This document shows positions 21,700 to 31,928 of a stretch of DNA of 64,000 nucleotides, piece after piece; positions within the stretch are counted from its first letter, which is position 1, and every line of letters begins with the position of its first letter. The stretch lies in NCBI GenBank assembly GCA_021613535.1, contig CP075492.1, positions 14,756,001 to 14,820,000 on the forward strand, given 5' to 3'. The translations under genes were made by a program, and so were the position numbers. The notes under the pieces are model-generated. The model had not been told where the DNA came from. It saw only the letters and a program-made list of their open reading frames with translations, and did not search any database. Source of the DNA: Adineta vaga. Taxonomy: Eukaryota; Rotifera.

Positions 21700-23257
21700 T
21701 CATTCAAGCATAATACTGACATTCGATTCAATTACCAATGAAGCAGTATTTGTACCAATTACATTAATGGTAAATGAACTCGTGATATTAGGTTCATATG
21801 TTGAAACAACTAATTTATATTTTGCTTGATAATCAATAAACAAACTTAAAACAAATGTACTGCTACCACCAACATAATTAGTTTCTATAAAATTTTGTGA
21901 TTGATCGGTAGAGTGAAAACTGTTGTTATAAATAGATGCCATTATATCATTTGCGTTACTGCATAGGAAAAAGTATTGTGAAGACGCAGTTGGGATGATC
22001 GTGAAAACTTCATAATAATATACTGAATCATAATCGTCGCTGAAACTATATGTGGGACTAGTATCACTTAATTCAAATGAATATTCGGTGGATGTTAACG
22101 GCGTACTTGCGACTGAAAAAGAAATTATAATGAAAAAAATATTAAATGAACAGCTATAGACTATTCCATTGCTGACATATCAATAAGTATCATTTTATAG
22201 GTAGAAAGCTTTCGAGATGTATTCAAAATCGAGATACTATTCTTACTTGACGTATTCATTGGAAACATATTGACTAATGCTGAACTTGTTACAACGATTT
22301 TATAAGGTCCTGTTTGAAATGGCTCATATGTCGTTACAACCAAAATGTATGTATTTGATGTTTGAAGATATACGTCTAATAAGAATTGGCCATCATCACC
22401 TGACTCATCATCTTCTTCAAGAATATTATCAGTAGGATTATTAAAATCGAAGAAATTCTCATATATATAACCATATGTATCCATAGCTATCAGATTTGAT
22501 TGTATAATCACCAGTTTTGGATACGTTCAATTGGATCGCTTCGAAAAAGAATACACGATCGTTACAGTCATAAAACGAGCAAAATCTTGAACTATTGAAA
22601 GTCAAGACTGATGAGTATGTAGTTGTTACTGCTGTTGCGATAGCTAATTAAAATAAGTAAAATGACTATCGAGTTATAACGAAAAATTATATTGAGTTAC
22701 TGTTTATCAAAGAAATATGCTTATGAATTAAGTATGTTATAAAACAAACCTGGTGTGGTTGTAGAATAAGTTGTAGTTGCTGAACTTCGTGTTGTAATAG
22801 TGCTGACCTGGTAGTATTTGTCACACTGATTATTGTTGTATTTCTTGTGCTAGTCATCATGCCAGTGCTAATCGATGTAGTCATTGTATTTGATAAAGGA
22901 CCTATAAAGCGAATACCTTATTTATAAGTATAGTAGAAGATGCCTAGTAATCATTTCCGTGCTCTCATTAACAGTCTATCACGTGAATAAAAATATCAAT
23001 CTATCAGATTTTCTTTAGTAGTATATGCTTACTATATGCTGACGTTGTGCTTAAAACAGTTGTTTGTTTGGTAGTTGCATCTAGTAAACGCAGAAAAAAC
23101 TTGAATACAATAAAGGAATAAAAATATTAAAATTACTTGATAATTCAACATTATTGTTGTTCATTTTAAAATGAAAAATAAGTGAAACGATAATCGTGAC
23201 TACTATTGCTGAGCTAACTAATCCAGCGACCAAAATAACTTTTGTAAGACGTTTCAT
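21700..23257 (-). pseudogene. Membrane mucin-like protein, frameshifted
   Basis: Minus-strand exons: 23137-23257 encodes a signal anchor (MKRLTKVILVAGLVSSAIVV), 23033-23080 a Thr-rich linker, then 22752-22900 a Ser/Thr-rich stalk, and two beta-rich modules (about 22250-22645 and 21700-22102). The modules share YILVVTTYEP and YKLVVSTYEP and resemble bacterial pre-peptidase C-type domains common in bdelloid surface proteins. Reading on needs a one-base shift in the stalk near 22810 and another near 22495, since neither frame runs through and no intron fits. Either the gene is broken or the sequence has two indel errors. Predicted cell-surface protein. Confidence 0.55.
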
Positions 23258-24994
23258 TGTAATTTAATATGAAAGTTTGTTTTGAATATAGATTCACCGA
23301 ATATAAGAACGTTGAGAATAGGCCAATGTAAGAAATATCTACTAGTTATACATCACCTCAAAAAGAAGAAAATAATATCTTTATTATTTACGTTTTGCAA
23401 TGCCGGAGAATTTTGCACGGAGAAAATATTAGATTATGCTCAATATATTTTGTAATTATTAAAAGAAATTACTTTCGTCTTTTTGGTGTGAATCAGTGAA
23501 GAAAACTTAGGCATATTCAAGGATAATAATTACTTTTGTGTAGGAAAATGTGATGAGATAGTTACGTATTTGTTTGTGATAGAAAGCACATGCTTTTCTA
23601 ATGAATAAACTAAAAAAAAGAATTCAAAAACTATGATAAACCCATCAACAGATTTGTCTTATATGAAATCAAATGAAATGATATATCAGAGCAAATATTA
23701 CATGAATTCGTATAGATGGTATATAATCGAAGATTTCTACTGTAACAACATACATGTATGTTTATTGTCGTTAGAAAAGACATGACAAAACTTTGTTTTT
23801 AATTAGTTTTTTAAGGAGATAGATGAAGTAGTAAAAATTGTTTTAGAAGAAAGTTTGACGTCACATTATTGCATAGAAATATTTCCTTTTTTCTATCAAT
23901 GAAAACATACTTGGAGCAATACTTTACAATTTCTAACAGGTTATACTGACATTTCCTTTAGTTTTACCGTTATGTATTGAAAATTTTTTTCCTATAAATA
24001 AACAACTGACCATCAAACATTATTTTAACATATAATTTAAGAAGTTTGGTCGTTTGTTTTATGTGAAAAATAGAGTGATAAGGAATGGCATCATGCCTAC
24101 AACATAGGTCTACTGATATGAACAATTCGAGAAAGAGAAATTCATTGGAATAAAACGATGAACATTGTCATGACTCAATGTAATGAGGTGTTGCTTGACG
24201 TATAGATTTTTCTCAAAGGAAATAAAAACACATGAGACTTTCATGCAAGAAGTTCTATTCTCTTCGTTTATTGTAATTATTAAAAGACATGACTTTCGCC
24301 TTTTTTTGTTGTTTAAAAACACGAATATAGATGATGATAGAATCATTTTCATTTCACTTCCTATTTATAACGCAAAATATATACGAGACAAATCTTAGAT
24401 CATTCTGTCAATAATTTACTACTATCGCGTAAAATGAAGAATGTGAACGAGAAATTCATTCACAATCACGATTAGAAATAATGATATTTCCAAGCAATTC
24501 AAAATATTTCACTCTTTTCTGTAAATATTAAATCAAATACAAAAGATATTTCATCCTTATCTCGTTATCAGGAACTGATTGAATATCAGATTTTTTTATT
24601 TGGATCATTCATATTCAAAATATTGTATTGATAACATTTTCACAGAATAGATAAAAACGAATGCTGTATAACTGTGCGTAATATAATCGCGTTATCATTT
24701 ATGTTTATCAAGAACGATGGCACACGTGAAATAAAAAAAGAATAGAAAATATTCTTTTTTTCTTCTTTTGATAAACGACAAAATGCTTGATTCTTCTAAA
24801 GAGAAGAATATACACTATAGAAAGATTCTTATGTTGATATCTTATGTTGTTTTAATAGTGTGTTTTATTTCTATTTTTTCAAATATAAGGACCAGCTGTG
24901 AATTGTAATACAAGATTATATTTCAGAAAAACGACCTAAGAGCACATTCCTATTTGATATATTACATTCAATTGGCGAAGAAATAATAGATATT
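23258..24994. other. Gene-poor AT-rich spacer
   Basis: No gene recognised. Two short direct repeats occur: about 38 bp shared by 23452 and 24269 (TGTAATTATTAAAAGA.AT), and a TATCAATGAAAACATAC segment at 23895 that also lies at 21557, beyond the 3' end of the mucin-like gene. Confidence 0.4.
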
Positions 24995-25231
24995 ATGTCA
25001 GCACGAAAATCATCGGATTCAAATCAACAAGTTGATGTCGAGTCTATGAGTCAAAAACAAAAGCAACAGGCTGATGATTATGCTAACGATGAAATACAAC
25101 AAGCTGATCAAAAACCGACTACAAATCAGAAACAACAGCAGGATCATCATCAAAAACAAGAAGTCAATGTTGATGTTCTAAGTCAAAAACAACGGCAGCA
25201 AGCTGATGAATATGCTAGTGAGCAGAATTAG
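24995..25231 (+). CDS. Small Q-rich hydrophilic protein
   Basis: Single exon, 78 residues, ATG start. The protein is almost wholly polar and likely disordered. It has two copies of VDV followed by SQKQ(K/R)QQAD(D/E)YA, one at residues about 13-32 and one at about 58-77, with a Gln/His-rich link between them. The composition recalls hydrophilins and LEA-like proteins, which protect bdelloids during drying, but no LEA family motif is present. No signal peptide or membrane segment. It could be a short housekeeping-free protein or a partial gene. Confidence 0.5.
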   Translation: MSARKSSDSNQQVDVESMSQKQKQQADDYANDEIQQADQKPTTNQKQQQDHHQKQEVNVDVLSQKQRQQADEYASEQN

Positions 25232-25667
25232 AATCATCGGATTAGTTGCGCGAAATCATATTAATAAAATGGATCTACACTACAGTTACATTAGACCAGA
25301 TTTATATATTAAACTGCTTAATATACATGATTTAGATATCAATGAATACTTTTCGTGTTATCTAAGGTTTTTTTTTTGTAGTTTTTAGATATCTATTCAA
25401 ATAAAATAATCATTTGAAATTGATTTATTTCGAGAAAAAAACATACGAAGTAGGATTAACACCACACCCACACCCTCAAGATATTTCGCTTGTTCGGATA
25501 AGAAAGGAAGAATTGTTTCAAGTGTTTCCCTACATACATAGTACAAAATTCAGTATGATTTATAGAGATAATGAAGATGCTCTTCTGTTATGTTCAATCT
25601 TTAAAAACTTTTCCTAATCTTAGTCTGAGTTACATAACAACAAGATTATTACTTGTACTGATAGGGA
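25232..25667. other. Spacer with G-rich motif copy
   Basis: No gene recognised. The segment 25461-25483 contains CACACCCACACCCTCAAGAT, a copy of the dispersed motif described in the findings. Confidence 0.5.
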
Positions 25668-25928
25668 TCAGAATTTGCTGGGAATATTTTTCAACAATGC
25701 CTTCAAATATATGTCGTCTATCTGAATGAGAGTTAATGATTGGAGATGAAGCAGATCGACCATTATTAATAAGCAAAAATCTAATCTATATGATTCGCAA
25801 GTGCAAACAATGCTATTAAAACGTTGACAGAAACGACGAAACACAAGAAAAATTGTTGATACATTAAGATTGTTAATGATTTTATATAAAACTTCAGTAG
25901 GTAATGAATGTAAAGATCGCGTAGACAT
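25668..25928 (-). pseudogene. F-box protein fragment
   Basis: An 86-residue frame starts with an F-box: LHSLPTEVLYKIINNLN, then FNSIVCTCESYRLDF as in bdelloid F-box proteins. After residue about 50 it jumps to LIQIDDIYLKALLKNIPSKF and stops. Bdelloid F-box/LRR relatives run to several hundred residues, so this is an internally deleted or truncated copy. An intact F-box would recruit targets to an SCF ubiquitin ligase. Confidence 0.55.
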
Positions 25929-27512
25929 GGATATGTTTCATATTGATTCACAATGAAATATTGTAGTATGAGTATGCGATAGATAAAGTTTTACAGAAAT
26001 ACCTTTCTTCTAAATAGAATAGAAGAATAACAAAAGTCAGTTGAGTTATTTTCGAAAAAAATATATTCTTGAGCAACAATTCTAAGATAAAGTATCAAAT
26101 TGGTCTAAATTTCTTTGCACTCCAATACCTTCGTGGCTTCGTTTATCGAAGTTCTTACGATCATTAATTACTGGCTGACAAATTATTCAACTTATGGCAA
26201 TCGCTTATATATATATGGTATGTTGTACCATGTTCATGTCAAGTATATAAAAATTTTCTGAAGAAAAATTTTATTGAGTTTCTTTTTTCATTTGTTCTTG
26301 TACATGGTTATTATTTATTTTTCTTGAAATTTTTCATTGAACAAAAGCTTTTTTCATCTTCGACTAGAAAGAATAAATCTTCTTCACAGAAGATAGAATA
26401 AAAACAACGTTTTGTTTTCTCGTTTGCTTTGCGAAATAAATCAGTACTTATAAGATTGTCATTTTAAAAGTTGAATCATAATTTTTAGGTTATAAATACA
26501 GAAGAAACTCACATTCTCAACAATCGTTATTCACAATGCAAAAAAAATATTTATCAGTCAACTGTTTGCTGTCAGCTATTCGATCTCATTACTTTTATTT
26601 TTCTTTCTTTCGTCTTTCTCACGTAAACATCAACCGTTTGCGTCCCAGCGACGTATAGATGCGTTCAAATGCAGTTCTTTGAGAAAGATGCTTCTAGTAT
26701 ATTCTTTGATTGTTTGGAACATCTTTTTATCTTTTATTAGATGATAACACATTAGTACAATCCTTCTTTCTTTCCTTTCTGTTTCGTTAATATTATCCGT
26801 CTACACTCTATGCGCTTTCTTTCACTGTGTATAATAACACATATTGTCCAAGGTCGATCAATCCAATAGGATTGTGTAGAATGTTTAGAACTTACAAGAT
26901 TCTGTAAGATACGGTGTGGGATTGGTGAATCTGGGTATCTCATTTTCGGCTTGAAATAATTGAAGGAATTTTGATAAACTATGGACTTCAAAGATCAACC
27001 ACTATTGTAAGACCATCTATAAGAGATTCTCCTCTTCGACTAACTGCTTGACATTTTCTTGCAGTTATTCTGTAAATATCACAATCAAATCAACTGTGAA
27101 GAATTTGAGGCACGTGAGCATCACATAATATTCGTAATGATAGACATCTTTGATTGCGTTGATTGCTTTAAAGACTATCATACAAAGATGAACTAATAGT
27201 GACTGTTTGAGACAAAAGTAGAATTTCTTTGTAAAGAATAGAGGTCATATGTAGAGATTTCATTAAAAAAATTCGGGACTAAAAGAATTAAAATAGACAA
27301 AAAATTATGAGGATTTTTCAAGCAATTGATACAGTAAGTTCTTTCTTCAACTAATATCTTCGAATGTATGTGTCTTATTCTTTCGTCACCCGCACCCACC
27401 CATCAGTAGTGTTTTGATAAAGAAGTGTGATTACGATTTATTTATGTGATATCAGGAATGGTTATAGAAAGAGAATACAGATGTAATCATTTAAACGTTC
27501 AGATAGAATTAT
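25929..27512. other. Gene-poor spacer
   Basis: No supported gene. A TATA-like TTATAAATACA near 26489 precedes a short ATG frame at 26537 (MQKKYLSVNCLLSAIRSHYF start, 40 codons) that shows no family. A CACCCGCACCCACCC run at 27388-27402 resembles the dispersed G-rich motif. Confidence 0.35.
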
Positions 27513-27895
27513 TCAAAAACATTTATGATAGATTATTATGACAAATGCGATCGTCAAGGTTGTAAAAGACATTTTCAAACCATTTCCATTACTGCAGGGT
27601 GTACGTCGACATTGTCTAAAATGCAAATTCAACTAAGGACCTATGTTAAATGCGTTCACTATTCACTTACCCCCATGTTGTAGAGATACCACATGCTGGA
27701 ATAGCATCGTAGCAAGCGTTAGCGCAACGCTGAAAATCACAAACTGTTGTCGTCGGATCTGTCAGAGTACCACATCCAGCATAGGTGTCCATAGTCGGAC
27801 AATAACAATTACAAAGGAAATCGCTGTTCACCGCACTCAATACTAAGAAGAGAATAAGAGCAGTTGTGATTCTATTACCATACTGTCGAAAAAAA
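27513..27895 (-). pseudogene. Secreted Cys-rich protein with damaged start
   Basis: A minus-strand exon (27670-27895) reads NRITTALILFLVLSAVNS, a signal-peptide core, then a Cys-rich mature part (DFLCNCYCPTMDTYAGCG, VCDFQRCANACYDAIPACG). A second exon near 27513-27624 may add CRRTPC and a tail. About ten Cys suggest disulfides. The only upstream ATG (27894-27892) is one base out of frame with this reading, so the start appears lost by a single-base deletion. A TATA box lies at about 27950-27958. Function unknown. Confidence 0.5.
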
Positions 27896-27949
27896 CTGTT
27901 AATATAATAGTTCGAAGTGAAGTTTGTTCTGTTTCTCAGTCTTCTCTTT

Positions 27950-27958
27950 ATATAACAC
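27950..27958 (-). promoter_or_regulatory. TATA box of Cys-rich gene
   Basis: TATATAAAG on the minus strand, about 60 bases before the first codon of the Cys-rich frame. Confidence 0.45.
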
Positions 27959-28893
27959 GTTAAAATACTCTATTTTTACCAACGAACGTCCGCCTTCAGA
28001 TCTTGAATCGCATTATCTTTTCTTTTTCGATGCGTTTATTGCGGACAATCTTTGTTCTTTTTTTATTATTGTATTCATTGTTAGAGAAAACCTTGTTGAC
28101 TATAAGAAATTATGGTAGTATTGTAGACTCTACGAGCCATAAATTAGTGTTTTTTTACGATCTCTACTAAATAGCCCATAAGCAATACAGTGAAAGAACA
28201 ACATATTCAACAAAAAGGTCTCTGTATGTATGTCTTCTTGATTCTTTTCACTCCATTAAAAAGTAAAGTTGTTTTTGCATAGATCGATAGTGATACTTCA
28301 CAAAGTTTTTCTAGATATGTATCGATGCGTATGAACCTTGATTATGTCTATGCCGCTAATATAGACGTTATCTGTTAACTTAACATCTGGCAAAGAGACA
28401 GTTTTATTTCTTATCGCAATACTAAGATTAGACAATGAAATTATTCGCTCCTGCAACTTTTTTACACAAACAATTTCATATATACATTCTTTCTAAAGAC
28501 GATAATTATAAATAACTTGATTATATTTAAAATTGCAAGCTGACCCAATTGATTACTCTAAAATGAAATTATTTCTCATCTAATTTCTAATGAATAGAAA
28601 TTCAAATTTTGGAACCATTTCAAACAATAGAATTGTCTTCAGGATTTGACATTTATGACACCAATTTCTCAAGTATAGAAACTTCGCGGAATATCTGGAG
28701 ATTATTCTCTATATTTATCATGAAACAGTAAAATAAATCAATAAGAAAAAGAATTTATTTTCAACTTTGCTTTCATACAATAATAAAATTTCAAGTCTAG
28801 CTTATTTTTTACTGGCTTCTTCAGATAAATACAAGTTTTGCATTCAACGTAGAATTCATCGTCACTACTTCAAATATACTCAAAAGTGAAAGT
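27959..28893. other. Spacer
   Basis: AT-rich; no coding-like exon recognised. It contains the promoter of the mini-exon gene. Confidence 0.4.
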
Positions 28894-29403
28894 ATGAAAT
28901 TCATTCCCATCTACTGTGTGCTTTTTTTCATTATGCTTAATTACAATGTTCATGCTACAAGTAAGAAAAGATCGTTGAAAAAAATTTACATTCACTATGC
29001 TGATTTAGGTCAACGAACGTCTGATGATGTTGTGTCTGCGAAAGAAGACGCTCGAAGTCAAACAAGTAAATAAAATAAATATGTTCTCGTTTAAACAAGC
29101 TTTGATCTCTTTAAATTTACATAGATCGAGTGATTCTGAATAATTTTGTAGTAGCTGAAAAAAGTGTTCGAAAACCAATTAATGGACAAAGTAAGAGTGC
29201 CGTGATATTGATAACTTCGAGTTTGTTCGTATTTTTGTCGATCGTTTAGACGTTGATGACATTGTAGCTGCCGACAGTAGTGTTCGAGGTCAAAATAACG
29301 AACAAAGTAAGTATACTACCATATTAATGGTAATTAATGCATTCATGTATGTTTCATATTTCTATAGATCAATTGAAGCGATTTGTTGCTGCAATACATT
29401 AAT
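28894..29403 (+). CDS. Secreted tandem mini-exon repeat protein
   Basis: Five exons (28894-28960, 29009-29065, 29125-29190, 29250-29306, 29369-29403) join to 93 residues. All introns are in phase 1 and every donor reads AA/GTAAG or AA/GTAAA. Exon 1 is a signal peptide (MKFIPIYCVLFFIMLNYNVH then AT). Exons 2-4 are 57, 66 and 57 nt and encode related units: DDVVSAKEDARSQT, NNFVVAEKSVRKPINGQ and DDIVAADSSVRGQNNEQ. Exon 5 adds NQLKRFVAAIH and the stop. No Cys, no dibasic sites. The structure suggests growth by exon duplication. A secreted peptide precursor is possible; family not recognised. Confidence 0.65.
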
Positions 29404-31928
29404 AAGTGAAAAAAACGGAACAGACTATAAACATACTTTTTATCTTCTGCGCACTAGTGGAATACTTTTAAATTCTTTAAATCTATCTATCTATATATAT
29501 ATACTCTCAGTGTCTGCATATGTTACCGTGTGAAAGCATATGAGGGTGAGTGAGAGTGGGGATAAGAGTTTTCATTTGTGCGATATATCGAATCAGATCT
29601 GCTGGTAAAGAAATTGCCATGATCGAGAATCGTGCGTGCTGAATAACAAACAAAAGACATATTATAGAAAAACTCGTTTACAAGCTGTTGATTTTTGTTT
29701 AAGGTATTTTTGATGACTTTCTTGATATTTCCTTTATCATTAAGTACACACTTGTATTCAAATCTATAATGTGAACAACACTTAAATATCGTATTCTTAC
29801 TGATATGTCGATTTTTTGCTAAACGTTCCATAAAAGATATGAATAGATTTGATGTGTTGATTGAGATAGAAGCACTTTGAGTAGAAAAATGATTTCATAT
29901 TCTTCGATGGTTGTTTTATATCACGTTTTGAACAGACTCTTGCTAACATTTGTGAGATAATCTTTTTTCTCAGTGAGAGACTACATAACTAACACGGCTA
30001 CCATTTAAACATATCATATAAAACCAAGGTTCGTTTGAAACACAACCATATTTCATATGGTATTCCCTATTTTTCAACAATTCCTTCCATATATTCATAT
30101 TTCTATTCAGTTTTGCCTATGTTATGGCGAAATGATACGAGAAGAAAGACTTTTTATTAGCTGATCGAGTCAGACTTAGTATAAATATATTATCCAAATC
30201 AATAAATTTCATCTAACCAAATATATTTAAGAAAGTATTGTTAACATCTGTCGTTCATTTTCCTCATATCGCAATTTTTAGCGTCTCTAAACGTATCTAT
30301 TGTTGACAGTAATAATAGATTTCGAAGAAAGAAAGTCATGATACCGATTGTTATAATGATATTAATGAATGTGAGAAAAACAGGTGATACTTGGTATCCA
30401 GAAGACAACGTGAGTACACTACTATAATCGGTCTGTGTGTCCGTCCGGCCGTCTGTTTACACGATAACTGTTCACAACTGCATTCGATTGAGCTGAAACT
30501 GTGTGCACATAATTGTCTCATCAGTATCACGATCGAGTTCAAAGATGAGAATGATTTGTGTACAGATTTTTCTGAGAAACAGCTGTTATTGTATAAATCT
30601 TGAAAGAGTATGGGGTATCTTTTTTCACTTCATTGATGTCTTCTAGGTAAACTTCACCTCTACACCATTCGTAAATTTTGATAATATTCTCAAGACACAA
30701 ACTATTCTATGTCTATGACAATTAAAGTATTGAAATTTTAACGAGAGAAATCTCTACTAGGACAGAATTTCGTATATCTGTAATACATAGAAGTTATATA
30801 GTTTTGATAACATATAACAATCATAAAAAGAAGGTAACGAAAGAGATTTAATATAGGTTTTATGGACTTTCATCTACTTTTTAGAAGATATTCGTTGACA
30901 GTATTTCGATTAGAACAAGTGATATACAACACAATCAAACATGATATAAATTATTTGAATGATTTCGATTTTCACGTTTTTTCTTATTCCTAATTCTTTC
31001 AAATGAAAATCACCGAAATGATCTTTGATAAAAAAACAAAATGTCGATCTATTTCATTGACCTTTTGTATATTTATATATCGTATCTGAATTATATAATT
31101 TTTTGTTTTGCAGTTCTAATCGAAATGGTCGCGAAATTGATACATTGGTAAGTTAATTTCATTTTCAAGTAGAAGATACAAAATTTTCTACTGTAGGTTG
31201 CAACAATGTTTAAAAACTAACAAGACGATAGAAATAAATGGTACAACAGAAGATAAACGTACATCAATGTTTGTTCTGAAACATTTGGTAAATTGAATAG
31301 AATGATACAATTCGATACTCCAGAGGTGCAGAATCTTCCAAAAAATAAAAACTTCACCCTCCCTGTCCATTTTGAGGGTGTGGATGTGGTATATTTATTC
31401 ATCAATCCCACCCCACACTTTCAAGATGGTAACTAGAAATACGTGCATTAACTGTCCATCACGTGCGAAACAAAATAAAAAATGTTTGTCTTTTCTCTTC
31501 CTTATCAGTTTTGTGCGTAAACTTGAGTTTGATTTTATTCGATGAGACTAATGACGCAGAAAGAGAACGAGAAACGAACAGTAACTAGAATAACGAAGTT
31601 ATGTATGTTTACGTGCATATTCATATGGACGCACATATAAGAAGGGACAAAAACCAAAGAATCAGATGTGTATATTCTTAGCAAGTTGAAGAATAGAGTA
31701 TACAAGTAAAGCAAAAAAACTTAAAAGAATGATTTATATGATATAGTTAATTATGAGGAGAATAAGATTTCCTCTTCTAATACTTTTTCCGAAAATTTCC
31801 CCTACTACAACAACAACGTTTCAAAAAGTCCCCCTCCACCACGTGGGGGAGCATGAGGAAGATTCTGAACCTCTGCGATACTCGCCCATATTGATTATTT
31901 GTCTTCTACCAATAAACTGTATTTTCTA
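29404..31928. other. Spacer with dispersed-repeat copies
   Basis: No supported gene. Contents: a G-rich motif copy at 29541-29561; a GC-rich segment at 30429-30530 (GTCTGTGTGTCCGTCCGGCC start, then CACGATAACTGTTC) that looks like a repeat relic; and a pair of G-rich motif copies facing each other at 31371-31389 and 31407-31428. A CACGTG-centred palindrome with C and G runs lies near 31826-31852. Confidence 0.4.
31371..31428. repeat. Inverted pair of G-rich motif
   Basis: TTTGAGGGTGTGGATGTGG (31371-31389) faces CCACCCCACACTTTCAAGAT (31409-31428), giving an imperfect hairpin-capable pair. Confidence 0.6.

Noticed and set aside
29523-29831. 102-codon minus-strand frame
   Set aside because: No recognisable domain, and its start overlaps simple G-rich repeat text.
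30340-30600. Possible EGF-like text (CYNDINEC)
   Set aside because: The Cys spacing is not continued and a stop follows at once; more likely chance beside a repeat relic.
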